From Streptacidiphilus rugosus AM-16 (GTDB lineage Bacteria > Actinomycetota > Actinomycetes > Streptomycetales > Streptomycetaceae): DNA of 64,000 bases. Positions 17,611 to 26,800 of this stretch are shown piece after piece. The notes under the pieces were generated by a model. The model was not told the origin of the DNA and searched no databases. It saw only the letters and a program-made list of their open reading frames with translations. The stretch's first letter is position 1. Each line of letters starts with the position of its first letter. A program made the position numbers and the translations under genes. Location: the NCBI RefSeq assembly GCF_000744655.1, contig NZ_JQMJ01000003.1, forward strand, positions 62,001 through 126,000. The letters are read 5' to 3'.

Positions 17611-19821
17611 TCAGTTCTTCCAGCGCGGCTTGCGGTCCGCGGAGCCGGCGCCGCCGGCGGAGGGGCGGCCGTAGCCGGCCGGGCCGCGGTCGTCACGGCG
17701 CTGGAAGCCGCCACGGTCGTCACGGCGGTCGTCACGGCGGAAGTTGCCCGAGGCGGGACGGTGGTCGTCGCGGCGGCCGGCGCCGAAGGACGGGCGGCTG
17801 CTGCGGTCACGGTCACGGTCGCCGAAGGACGGGCGGCCGCCACCGAAGGACGGACGGTCGTCGCGGCGCTGGAAACCACCGCGGTCGTCACGACGGTCAC
17901 CACGGTCGTCACGGCGGAAGCCACCGTCACGGTCGTCCCGACGCTGGAAACCACCACGGTCGTCCCGACGCTGGAAACCACCGCGGTCATCACGACGGTC
18001 ACCACGGTCGTCACGGCGGAAGCCACCGTCACGGTCGTCCCGACGCTGGAAACCACCACGGTCGTCCCGACGCTGGAAACCACCGCGGTCATCACGACGG
18101 TCACCACGGTCGTCACGGCGGAAGCCACCGTCACGGTCGTCCCGACGCTGGAAACCACCACGGTCATCGCGACGCTGGAAGCCACCGCGGTCATCGCGGC
18201 TGCGCTCGTCGCGGACCGAGTAGCTGCGCTCGGTGCGCGGCGCGCGGGCCTCGACCCCGACCGGGGCGGCGTCGTCCGCCGACTCGGTCGCGACGACGGC
18301 CTCGGACTCGGCGGTGACCGCGGTGGTCTCCTCGGCGTCCTCGTCGTCCAGACCCAGCTCGGCGCGCTCGGCGGCGACGCGGGCCGCCAGGCGGTCCGCC
18401 TCGTCGCGGAGGTTCGCGGCGTGGCGGGTGGCCCGCTCCAGCTCCTTGGTCAGCGCGGCGACGTCACGCTCGGCCTGCTTGGCCTGCGTGGCCGCCGACT
18501 CCGCCTGGACGTGGGTCAGCGAGCGGGCGCCGGTGATGCGGATCAGGTCCGCGTCGAAGGAGCCGCCGACGATGTGGCGGGTGGCCTCGACCCCGGCGTC
18601 CTCCAGCAGGCGGAAGGTGCTGCGGCGCTGGTGCGGCAGGATCAGCGTGACGACCGTGCCGGAGCGGCCGGCGCGCGCGGTGCGGCCGGAGCGGTGCAGG
18701 TAGTCCTTGTGGTCACCGGCCGGGTCCACGTTCAGGACCAGGTCGATGCCGTCGACGTGGATGCCTCGGGCGGCGACGTCGGTGGCGACCAGGACGTTGA
18801 CGTAACCGTCCTTGAAGTCGGCCAGGGTGCGGGTGCGCGCGCCCTGGGTCATGCCGCCGTGCAGGGCGTCGGACTTGACGCCCGCGTCGCGCAGCTGCTC
18901 GGCGACGCGGTCCGCGCCCATCTGGGTGCGGACGAAGATGATGGTGCGGCCCTTGCGGGCGGCGATCGCGTTGGTGACCGGGGCCTTGTCCTTGGGCTTC
19001 ACGACCAGGACGTGGTGGGTCATGGTGGTGACGGCGCCGGCGGACGGGTCGACCTCGTGGGTGACCGGGTTCACCAGGTAGCGCTTCACCAGCGAGTCGA
19101 TCTCGTTCTCCAGCGTGGCGGAGAACAGCATGCGCTGACCGCCGGCCGGGACCTTGTCGAGGATCTCGGTGACCTCGGGCAGGAAGCCCATGTCGGCCAT
19201 CTGGTCGGCCTCGTCCAGGACGACGATCTCGGTCTCGTCCAGGGTGCAGGCGCCACGGTCGAGCAGGTCGCGCAGACGCCCGGGGGTGGCGACGAGGATG
19301 TCGACGCCGCGCTCCAGGGCCCAGATCTGCTTCGGCATGGAGGTACCGCCGCAGACGACCTTGAGGTTCAGGCCGAGCACCGAGCCGTAGGGCTCCAGGG
19401 CGTCGGAGACCTGCATGGCCAGCTCGCGAGTCGGGACCAGGATCAGACCGCGGGGGCGCTTGGCGCGGGTGCGGCCCTGCTCCAGGCGGGCCAGCAGCGG
19501 CAGGCCGAAGCTCAGCGTCTTGCCGGAGCCGGTGCGGCCGCGGCCGAGGACGTCCTTGCCGGCCAGCGCGTCCGGGATGGTGGCGGCCTGGATCGGGAAC
19601 GGCGTGGTCACGCCGCGCTTGGCGAGGGTGCGGACCACCTCGGCCGGCAGACCGAGGTCGCCGAAGGTGATCGAGGGGGTCTCGGGGGTGTCGTCGGCGG
19701 TGTCGGTGCCGGCAGCGGCGGCGTCCGCCAGGACCTCGGCAGCCTCGACGACGGCCTGGTCGACGTGGTCGGCCTGGTCGTTTTCGGGCATGGCGAAGCG
19801 GGCGTCGTCAACGAGGGACAT
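17611..19821 (-). CDS. DEAD-box ATP-dependent RNA helicase with repeated Arg/Asp/Gly tail
   Basis: 736 residues. Helicase motifs appear in order: Q-motif region FPIQAATIPDAL, Walker A GRTGSGKTLS, PTRELAMQ, TPGRLRDLL, VLDEADQM (DEAD), SATLENE, VATDVAARGIHVDGIDLV and HRSGRTARAG. A coiled Ala/Glu-rich region follows. The tail (about residues 545-720) is RGG-like, with RRDDRGGFQ units including three nearly identical 34-residue repeats, an RNA-binding low-complexity region. ATG 19821 was chosen (MSLVDDARF). The role is RNA remodelling, such as ribosome assembly, cold adaptation or RNA decay. The 5' leader (19822-20003) is long and contains a GGCGCC...GGCGCC hairpin. Confidence 0.92.
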   Translation of the reverse strand: MSLVDDARFAMPENDQADHVDQAVVEAAEVLADAAAAGTDTADDTPETPSITFGDLGLPAEVVRTLAKRGVTTPFPIQAATIPDALAGKDVLGRGRTGSGKTLSFGLPLLARLEQGRTRAKRPRGLILVPTRELAMQVSDALEPYGSVLGLNLKVVCGGTSMPKQIWALERGVDILVATPGRLRDLLDRGACTLDETEIVVLDEADQMADMGFLPEVTEILDKVPAGGQRMLFSATLENEIDSLVKRYLVNPVTHEVDPSAGAVTTMTHHVLVVKPKDKAPVTNAIAARKGRTIIFVRTQMGADRVAEQLRDAGVKSDALHGGMTQGARTRTLADFKDGYVNVLVATDVAARGIHVDGIDLVLNVDPAGDHKDYLHRSGRTARAGRSGTVVTLILPHQRRSTFRLLEDAGVEATRHIVGGSFDADLIRITGARSLTHVQAESAATQAKQAERDVAALTKELERATRHAANLRDEADRLAARVAAERAELGLDDEDAEETTAVTAESEAVVATESADDAAPVGVEARAPRTERSYSVRDERSRDDRGGFQRRDDRGGFQRRDDRDGGFRRDDRGDRRDDRGGFQRRDDRGGFQRRDDRDGGFRRDDRGDRRDDRGGFQRRDDRGGFQRRDDRDGGFRRDDRGDRRDDRGGFQRRDDRPSFGGGRPSFGDRDRDRSSRPSFGAGRRDDHRPASGNFRRDDRRDDRGGFQRRDDRGPAGYGRPSAGGAGSADRKPRWKN
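17876..18181 (-). repeat. Three tandem 102-bp repeats inside the helicase tail
   Basis: Three copies of a 102-base unit, almost identical at DNA level, encode the 34-residue unit (GGFQRRDDRGGFQRRDDRDG and onward). Near identity including synonymous positions implies recent expansion or gene conversion. Copy number should vary between strains and be error-prone in assemblies. Confidence 0.85.
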
Positions 19822-20003
19822 GAAAAACCTTCCGGATATCGGCACGCGCCAAATCCGCAGGATTCCAAACCGCCTCAATGCGGTGAGCCACGGAGTACCG
19901 GTACGCGCCAAGGGCGCCTGTTACTTACACGGCGCCGGGCAAATTGAGCACAACGATCTACCAAGATAGCGCAGCGGGGGCGGAAGCGGCAAACCGCCCC
20001 ACT

Positions 20004-20501
20004 TCACCCCGCAGAAGCGCTGGTCGAAGGGGTGGGTGTGGGGGTCGGCGGGGGTGGCGTGGGCGTCGGCGGAGGAGTGGTGGGACTCGGGTGATCCGTC
20101 GGGCTGGCGCTGGGCTGAACGGGCGGGGTCGTGGGCACGACGGGACCCGTCGCGCTCGGCCCGGGCGTGACCGCGACCGGCAGGCCGACTCCGCCGCCGA
20201 CGACCGCGCCCGCGGAGGAGCCCGCGCTGGGGCGACCGCCGTCCGGGCTCGCCGAGGCGCTCACTCCGGCGTCCGCGCCGGGCGCGCCGCTGGGGTGGTG
20301 CCTGCCCTCACGCCGGGTGCGCACCCCGTCCTGCGACCCGCCGTCCTCGGCCACGCCCGCCGTCGGCACCCCCGCCCCGGTCGGAGCGACAGCCGGGCCC
20401 ACCTCCATGCACCCGGCCAGCGTCCCGACCGCTCCGACCGCCGCCCCGGCCACGACCGCCCACGCCGCGGCCCGACGCACCCCCGCTCCGACCTTGCCCA
20501 A
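20004..20501 (-). CDS. Proline/threonine-rich lipoprotein
   Basis: 165 residues. A basic N-terminus, hydrophobic segment and lipobox LAGC (Cys about residue 31) predict export and lipid anchoring. The mature part is low complexity: Gly/Ala-rich, then a Pro/Thr/Ser tail typical of cell-wall-spanning spacers in actinomycetes. There is no catalytic domain. It is followed on the same strand by the helicase and preceded by a zincin gene. Function unknown. Confidence 0.6.
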   Translation of the reverse strand: MGKVGAGVRRAAAWAVVAGAAVGAVGTLAGCMEVGPAVAPTGAGVPTAGVAEDGGSQDGVRTRREGRHHPSGAPGADAGVSASASPDGGRPSAGSSAGAVVGGGVGLPVAVTPGPSATGPVVPTTPPVQPSASPTDHPSPTTPPPTPTPPPPTPTPTPSTSASAG

Positions 20502-20615
20502 TGCGTCCGGCCCCGCTTCCTTCGCCCACGTCCTGGCCCCCGCCTTCTCCCCCTGCTCAACGGCGGCGGCACCCCAAAGGACACGGCACCTCTTCGCGAC
20601 GCGCCCCTTCCCTGT

Positions 20616-20966
20616 TCACCCGTAGCCCAGCTCGTGCAGCCGCTCCTCCTCGATCCCGAAGTGGTGCCCGATCTCGTGCACGACGGTGACGCCCACCTCC
20701 CGCACCACCTCGTCCTCGCTCCGGCACATCCGCAGCGCGGGATTCCGGTAGATCGTGATCCGGTCCGGCAGCACCCCGGCGTACCACTCGCCGCGCTCGG
20801 TCAGCGGCGTCCCCTCGTAGAGCCCGAGCAGCTCCGGCGAGCCCGCGGGCGGCTCGTCCTCGACGAAGATCACCACGTTGTCCATCAACCGGGTGAGCTC
20901 GACGGGGATCCGATCGAGGGCTTCCCCGACCAACTCCTCGAACCGCTCGCGACCCATCTCCAGCAC
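20616..20966 (-). CDS. Small zincin-like metallopeptidase
   Basis: About 116 residues. The C-terminal VVHEIGHHFGIEEERL contains HExxHxxG, the zinc-binding motif of zincin metallopeptidases with a third ligand after the glycine. The compact size and the preceding NVVIFVEDEP and DRITIYRNPAL segments match the short cytosolic metallopeptidase family common in actinobacteria. The physiological substrate is unknown. The GTG at 20966 and the ATG at 20957 (MGRERFEEL) are both possible starts; a longer upstream frame runs into the tRNA region and is unlikely. Confidence 0.8.
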   Translation of the reverse strand: MLEMGRERFEELVGEALDRIPVELTRLMDNVVIFVEDEPPAGSPELLGLYEGTPLTERGEWYAGVLPDRITIYRNPALRMCRSEDEVVREVGVTVVHEIGHHFGIEEERLHELGYG

Positions 20967-21079
20967 GCCGACGCCCCTGACCTCGAATCGACCTCGAAAC
21001 CGATTTTGGCGATCCCGCTCGCACCCCGTATGCTTCTGAACGTCCCCGACGGCCGCAAGGTAGCCGGGAGGGTCCAATC

Positions 21080-21152
21080 GCCCTCATCGTCTAGTGGCCC
21101 AGGACGCCGCCCTTTCAAGGCGGTAGCACGGGTTCGAATCCCGTTGGGGGCA
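21080..21152 (+). tRNA. tRNA-Glu (TTC)
   Basis: Cloverleaf read by eye: acceptor GCCCTCA/TGGGGGC (one T-G wobble), anticodon stem CCGCC/GGCGG with loop CTTTCAA (anticodon TTC), T-arm ACGGG-TTCGAAT-CCCGT, discriminator A. CCA is not encoded. Confidence 0.95.
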
Positions 21153-21183
21153 CGGTATTACCGTGCATGTAGGTTGTGCACAT

Positions 21184-21257
21184 GGCTCCGTGGAGCAGTT
21201 GGTTAGCTCGCCACCCTGTCAAGGTGGAGGTCGCGGGTTCAAGTCCCGTCGGAGTCG
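21184..21257 (+). tRNA. tRNA-Asp (GTC)
   Basis: Acceptor GGCTCCG/CGGAGTC (one G-T wobble), anticodon stem CCACC/GGTGG with loop CTGTCAA (anticodon GTC), T-loop TTCAAGT, discriminator G. It lies 31 bases after tRNA-Glu, the usual Glu-Asp-Phe tRNA cluster of streptomycetes. Confidence 0.95.
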
Positions 21258-21284
21258 CTCAGGATCCCCCGCAAGGGGGAGCCT

Positions 21285-21358
21285 GGCCAGGTAGCTCAGT
21301 TGGTACGAGCGTCCGCCTGAAAAGCGGAAGGTCGCCGGTTCGACCCCGGCCCTGGCCA
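21285..21358 (+). tRNA. tRNA-Phe (GAA), probable island insertion site
   Basis: Acceptor GGCCAGG/CCTGGCC, anticodon stem TCCGC/GCGGA with loop CTGAAAA (anticodon GAA), T-loop TTCGACC, discriminator A. Accessory DNA with Wadjet, integrase and mobilisation genes begins directly downstream, which makes the 3' end of this tRNA the likely attachment site. A second copy of the 3' end was not found in the window, so the far boundary may lie beyond 64 kb. Confidence 0.95.
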
Positions 21359-21378
21359 CATAGCCTGACCAGGCACGA

Positions 21379-21407
21379 TGCCCTCGAAGCAAGTCGCTTC
21401 GAGGGCA
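21379..21407 (+). terminator. Terminator of the tRNA cluster
   Basis: A 12-bp perfect stem (21379-21390 with 21396-21407, loop AAGTC) is followed by TTTG, 20 bases after tRNA-Phe. It presumably ends the Glu-Asp-Phe transcript. The following 430 bases up to the Wadjet start contain no gene I can support. They hold two TGACGCCA copies near 21420-21440, a palindrome at 21503 and an AT-rich stretch at 21717-21758, likely part of the jetA promoter region. Confidence 0.75.
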
Positions 21408-21502
21408 TTTGCGTGCCGGTTGACGCCAGCACTGACGCCAACGGCCCCGAATCGCGGCACACCGGGCCGCTCGTCCTCGGGCATCCGATGATCGACATCA
21501 AG

Positions 21503-21514
21503 TGATGTACATCA
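21503..21514. promoter_or_regulatory. Perfect 12-base palindrome TGATGTACATCA
   Basis: A perfect palindrome in otherwise gene-free DNA between tRNA-Phe and jetA. It could be a binding site for a dimeric regulator or for a recombination protein of the island. Short palindromes also occur by chance. Confidence 0.3.
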
Positions 21515-21837
21515 CATTCGGGGTCCGCCGGGGCCCGCCGTCGACATCCCCGGAGGCACACGCCTCCAGCCCGAGTCCGGCCATTCACGGAGCAGGCAGG
21601 GCGCAAGAGCAGCAGCCTTCCTCGCCTGCGACCAGGGCAAACGGGTCACGGCTGCAGCCGACCGAGAGAACCGCGAGCACGCGCTCCCGTTCAGAATGCC
21701 GCCTTCACCCCAAGTGGCATGAATTCGAAAATATATTCGCTTTCTGCTTTTTGTCGGTGGCCCCTTCTAAGGTGGGCGCTGCCCGCCTTCCGTAGGCGGG
21801 CGTGGTGCCGAACGCGTGCGATCCAGGGTGGGGCTGC

Positions 21838-23307
21838 ATGGAATTCGATGACGTCACTGGTCTACTCGACCATCCGGCATGGCGGCTGCTGCGGGCGGAG
21901 AACGCCCCGCTGGTGCTGGGGTTCTGCGGCACGGTCTTCGTCGATGAGAACGTGCGAGGCGTACCCGAGAACGTGCTGGTCTCCCGCCTGGACGATCAGC
22001 TGTATGACCTCAACGAACGGGGAATGGGCTCATTCCCACGCCCTGCTGCCGCATATCTGACGGAGTGGACCAACAGTGGCTGGCTGCGTAAGTACTACCC
22101 GCCCGACGAGGACGAGGCCCATTTCGACGCGACCAGCGCCCTGGAGAAGGCCGTCGCCTGGGTCCGGGGGTTGCCCGCTCGTTCCTTCATCGGCACCGAG
22201 TCACGGCTGAGCACCATCGTCGCCCTGCTGCGGCAGATGACATTCGGTACCGAGACCGATCCGCAGGCGCGTATCGACGAACTCCGTCGCGAACGTGATC
22301 GGATCGATGAGCAGATCGCGCAGCTCCTCGCGGGCGAAGTCGATCTCCTGTCCCCGGTGGCCCTGCTGGACCGCTACCAGCAGGTCGAAAACACGGCGGT
22401 CGAGTTGCTGCGGGACTTCCGGGAGGTCGAGGCGAATCTGAGGGAACTGGATCGGCGGCTTCGTCAGGACGTGGCAACCGCGGAGGGAAGCAAGGGCGAG
22501 CTCCTGGCCTCATTCCTCATGGACCGGGAGATGATCGCCGAATCCGATCAGGGCCGCAGCTTCCAGGCGTTCTTCGATCACCTCCTCTCCCCTCAACGCC
22601 AGGAAGAGCTACGAGGCCTCCTGGAGCAGGTACACCAGTTGCCGCAGTTGGGCGGCAGAGCCAACAGGAACCTGCTGAAGATCCCATTCGCATGGCTGGA
22701 AGCGGCGGAGAGCACTCAGGACACAGTGCGGCAGCTCACCGAGCAGCTCCGCCGGTTCCTGGCCGACCACGGCCGCGAGGAGGACCGCAGGGTCGTGGCG
22801 CTGGTTCGCTCTGTGCAGCGCCACGTGGCAGCCCTCGACGGCCGAAGTGATCTTCCCGGCATCGAGCTGGAGGTCCCCCAAGTGGAGCTGGCTCTGCCGA
22901 TGGAGCGCCGGCTGTACATGCCGGTCGAACGAGTGGAGCTGGACAGCACTGCCGTCGAAGCGTTCGACGACTCGGAGGTGGACGTCTCCGAACTGTTTGC
23001 CGGCGTCCATGTGGACCACGAGACTTTGGTCGCACAGGTACTGGAGCTGATCCAGGCCAGCCCGAGTGGTCAGGCGAACCTACCCACCGTCGTCGAAAAG
23101 TACCCGTTGGCCCTGGGACTCGCGGAACTGCTGGCGTACTTCCAACTGGACCAAGGGGGCCTGGACATCGTGATCGACCCCAGCCACACCCACAACCTGG
23201 TCTACGAGCGATTCCACTCTCCAGGGCACTCCATGGCCACCGTCCCGCAGGTGACGTTCGTGCTCAACGAGGGCGGCGTGACCGCCGGAGAGGTAGAGCA
23301 GGCATGA
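21838..23307 (+). CDS. jetA: Wadjet subunit JetA (DUF3375-like)
   Basis: 489 residues, starting MEFDDVTGLLDHPAWRLLRA, the typical opening of JetA. JetA is the kleisin-like subunit of the Wadjet SMC complex, which recognises and cleaves plasmid DNA. A central Asp/Glu/Arg-rich helical region (ARIDELRRERDRIDEQIAQL) is predicted to form a coiled coil, and the C-terminal part has the winged-helix-like LALGLAELLAYFQL. ATG 21838 was chosen over an upstream in-frame ATG by family alignment. Its stop overlaps the jetB start (ATGA), consistent with one operon jetABCD. Confidence 0.9.
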   Translation: MEFDDVTGLLDHPAWRLLRAENAPLVLGFCGTVFVDENVRGVPENVLVSRLDDQLYDLNERGMGSFPRPAAAYLTEWTNSGWLRKYYPPDEDEAHFDATSALEKAVAWVRGLPARSFIGTESRLSTIVALLRQMTFGTETDPQARIDELRRERDRIDEQIAQLLAGEVDLLSPVALLDRYQQVENTAVELLRDFREVEANLRELDRRLRQDVATAEGSKGELLASFLMDREMIAESDQGRSFQAFFDHLLSPQRQEELRGLLEQVHQLPQLGGRANRNLLKIPFAWLEAAESTQDTVRQLTEQLRRFLADHGREEDRRVVALVRSVQRHVAALDGRSDLPGIELEVPQVELALPMERRLYMPVERVELDSTAVEAFDDSEVDVSELFAGVHVDHETLVAQVLELIQASPSGQANLPTVVEKYPLALGLAELLAYFQLDQGGLDIVIDPSHTHNLVYERFHSPGHSMATVPQVTFVLNEGGVTAGEVEQA

Positions 23308-23891
23308 ATGACGCTTTGACCGTACCCATCGTGAACCTGCTGAAGGCAGGCGTGCTCTACCAGAGCGACGTGCCCGCGATCTGGGACCAGCTCACAGCCC
23401 ACCAAGCAGCCATCGGTGACTACCTGCGTGTGATCGGCCTGGACGTCGTGGTCGACCGTGCCGAAGGCTATGCCTACACGCGCCAGCTCGACCCGGATAC
23501 CCGCGATGACGGCGTGACCGTACCGCGGTTGGTGACACGCCACCGGCTCTCTTTCCCCGTCAGCTTGATGCTCGCCCTCCTGCGTGGGCGACTGGCGGAG
23601 AGCGATGCCACCTCATCGGACCCCCGTCTTCTTCTGACTCGTGACGACCTCGTGGAAATGGTCCGTAGTTTCCTCCCTCCTCGCAGCAACGAGGCACACC
23701 TGGTCGACCAGATCGACAGCAACATCAAGAAGTTGTGCGAGCTCAAGGTGCTCCGCCAGACCAAGCAGCCGGGCTTGTTCGAGGTACGGCGCCACATCAA
23801 GGCCCTGGTGGACGCCCAGGTTCTCAACGACTTCAACGAGCTGCTCGCCACCTACCGCGGCACCATCGCGACGCCGGAGGACAACGAATGA
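23304..23891 (+). CDS. jetB: Wadjet subunit JetB (DUF4194-like)
   Basis: 195 residues of mixed alpha/beta, matching the small KITE-like subunit of Wadjet by size, position and pattern: GVLYQSDVPAIWDQL, then GYAYTRQLDP and the RHRLSFPVSLMLALLRGRL stretch. JetB binds JetA and JetC in the SMC-like holocomplex. It is translationally coupled on both sides by ATGA overlaps with jetA (23304) and jetC (23888). Confidence 0.88.
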   Translation: MNDALTVPIVNLLKAGVLYQSDVPAIWDQLTAHQAAIGDYLRVIGLDVVVDRAEGYAYTRQLDPDTRDDGVTVPRLVTRHRLSFPVSLMLALLRGRLAESDATSSDPRLLLTRDDLVEMVRSFLPPRSNEAHLVDQIDSNIKKLCELKVLRQTKQPGLFEVRRHIKALVDAQVLNDFNELLATYRGTIATPEDNE

Positions 23892-26800
23892 GCCTCATCT
23901 CCTCGGAACTGCCCCTCATCCCGCAGCAGTCAGGTCCAAGCGACGACACCCTCGGCATCGGCCCCGGCTTCCGGCTCACCCGCCTGGAGGTGCTGAACTG
24001 GGGGACCTTCCACCGCAGCATCTGGTCTTTCACCGTCGACGGGCGAAGCGCTCTGTTGACGGGCGGCGTCGGATCCGGCAAGTCGACACTGGTGGACGCG
24101 ATGACCACCCTCCTGCTCCCAGCTCACAAGATCGCGTACAACAAGGCTGCCGGCGCCGAGGCAAAGGAACGGGATCTGCGCTCGTACGTGCTGGGCCACT
24201 ACAAGAACGAGCGGGTCGAGGCGACCAACAGCACCCGTCCGGTCGGGCTGCGCAACGCCTCCTCGTACAGCGTGATCCTTGGCGTGTTCAGTAACTACGT
24301 GCTCGATACCCACGTCACACTCGCTCAGGTCTTCTGGGTTCCCGACGCCAACACCGGGCAACCCGACCGGTTCTACGTCACGGCCGACACCCCGATGTCA
24401 ATCGACGCCGACTTCACCGGCTTCGGCACCGACATCGCAGATCTGCGCCGACGCCTGAAGCAGAGGAAGGCGACGGTCTATGGTCACTACCCGCAGTACG
24501 GAAAGGCCCTGCGTCGCAACCTCGGTATCCCCAGTGATCAGGCTCTCGACCTGTTCCACCAAACGGTCTCGATGAAGGCCGTCGGGAGCCTCGACGAGTT
24601 CGTGCGAGACCGGATGCTCGAGCCCTTCGACGCACGAGCAGCGGTCGACAAGATCGTCGCGCACTTCGACGCGCTGACCGCCAGCCACGCCGAGGTGGTC
24701 CGGGCCAGGGAGATGATCGACGGGCTCGGGCCGATCGTGGATGCCTGCGAGCGGTGCGACGGCATCCAGCGAGACATCACGATGCTGCAGCAACGCCGTG
24801 AGGTCCTACCGGTGTTCTTCGCCCAACATCGACGCCGGCTTCTGGATCTACTCAGCCAGGACCTGAAGTCGCGGATCACCGAGCTCGCCGATCAGCAGAC
24901 GGGCCGTGAGTCGGAACTGGAGCGGCTCCGCGACTCCGCTGACACCTTGCGCCGCCGCATCGACGGTGCCGGCGGCGAGAAGTTGGTGGAACTGGATGCC
25001 CGGATTAAGGAACTTGGCCGCGACCGCGAGCGGCGTCGCGATCAGGCTTCCAAGTACGACGGCTGGCTTGGTCAAGCCAGCCTGGCACCCGTCATCGATG
25101 CGGTGTCGTTCCGTGAACGCTCCGACCAGATCGCCCAGGTCCGAGCTCGGATCGAGCAGCAGGAGCAGCAAGCGCGCGAGGAACTCGATGCCCTTGCCGT
25201 GCAGCGAGACAAGAACAACACGGCAACGCAGGAACTCCGGAGGGAGATCACCAGCCTGCAGAGTCAGCGCTCCAGCATCCCCTCGCGGCTGCTGAGCCTG
25301 CGCCAGGACCTCGCCGCCGCTCTTGAGGTCGTCGCCGACGAACTTCCCTTTGCCGGTGAGCTCATCCAGGTCCGCGATGACGAGGCGGCATGGGCTGGCG
25401 CCGCTGAGCGTGTCCTGCGCGGCTTCGCCCTGTCCCTCCTCGTACCCGAAGTCCACTACGAGAAGGCCTCGGCCTGGGTGAACGGCAGACACCTGGGATT
25501 GCGGCTGGTGTACTACAAGGTCCCGGCCCACACACCGGCACAGGAACCGCCGAACGATCGCGACCTGCTTCTGGGCAAGCTCGAACTCAAAGACGACTGC
25601 TGGGCCCACGACTGGCTCGCCATGCAACTGCGGAACCGAGCCGACTACCTGTGTGCTGCGGATCTGGACACATTCACCCGTTCCTCTCGCCCCGCGGTCA
25701 CGAGGCAAGGTCTGGTCAAGGGCGGGGGTGGTCGCCACGAGAAGAACGACGCCTCCCGCATCGACGATCGCAGCTCCTGGGTGCTCGGCTGGTCCAACCA
25801 GGCCAAGCTGGAGGCGCTCCTTGCGGAAGCGGCCAGCTTGACCAAGGAGAGCGCGGCGATCACCACCCGCACAGCAGAGCTGAAAGAACAGCAGAAGGGT
25901 CGCGAGAGGATCAGCTCGGCCGTGACGCTCCTCGCCAACATCAGCGAGTACGTTGAACTCGACTGGCAGGCGTGTGTCACTGAACTTGAGCAGGCCGAGA
26001 CGCAGAAGAAGGCGCTTGTGGCGGAGGCCGGCCTGGACAGGCTCACAGCCGAGCTGAAAGACACCAACGCCAGTATCAGCCACTACGACAAGCTCGTGCG
26101 CACTGGCCTGGAGGCACTTGGTGGCCTTCGACGTGACAGCGAGGACGTCGCATCTCAGCTGAAGCAGGCCGAGGGTTTCATTGAACGGGCCGACGTCGAA
26201 GCGGTCGCCAAGCACGAGAGCGCGCTGAGGCTCTTTCTGCCGTCCCCGGTCGCAGACGTACAAGTCCACTTGGACCTGCTGAAAACGGCGGAGACCGAGG
26301 CCCCGGCAAAGCTGAGTCGTGATCTCGATGGGCGAAGCGACGCCCTTCGGCGCGCTGCGAGCCAGGCCACCTCGAAGATGACAGCATTCCGAAGCACCTA
26401 CCCCCAGTACACAAACGATCTCGACGCTTCCCTGGAGTCCGCAGCCGGATATCGCGCGCTCCACAGCCAACTGGTCAGCGACGACCTACCGCGATTCGAG
26501 GCCCAGTTCCTGCTGTACCTGCGCACCAACGTCATTCGAGACATCGCGTCCTTCCAGGCCAACCTCCTCAAGCAGGAACAGGAGATCAGCGAGCGTATCG
26601 AGCTCATCAACACCTCGCTGGCGGGCATCGACTACAACCCCGGCCGGTACGTCCGGCTCAACGCCGCGCCCACCACCAATGTGGAGATCCGCGACTTCCG
26701 CCAGAGCCTTCGCGAGTGCACGAGCGATGTGCTGGCCACCGAGACCGACGACGCTTACACCGAGGAGAAATTCCTTCAAGTGAAGCGACTCCTCGACCGC

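Noticed and set aside
17876..18181. Tandem repeats as a possible CRISPR array
   Set aside because: The units are in-frame coding repeats of a helicase tail with no unique spacers.
19822..20003. Cold-shock riboswitch-like leader of the helicase
   Set aside because: A GGCGCC hairpin is present, but no known cold-shock element pattern could be recognised.
19944..21206. 420-codon plus-strand frame across the lipoprotein, zincin and tRNA-Glu
   Set aside because: It crosses a tRNA gene and is antisense to two genes with clear signatures.
21420..21520. attL core or integrase arm sites (TGACGCCA direct repeats)
   Set aside because: Only two short copies and no matching sites elsewhere in the window were seen; too little to call.
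24848..26470. 540-codon minus-strand frame
   Set aside because: Antisense to jetC, whose motifs and overlaps make the plus strand certain.
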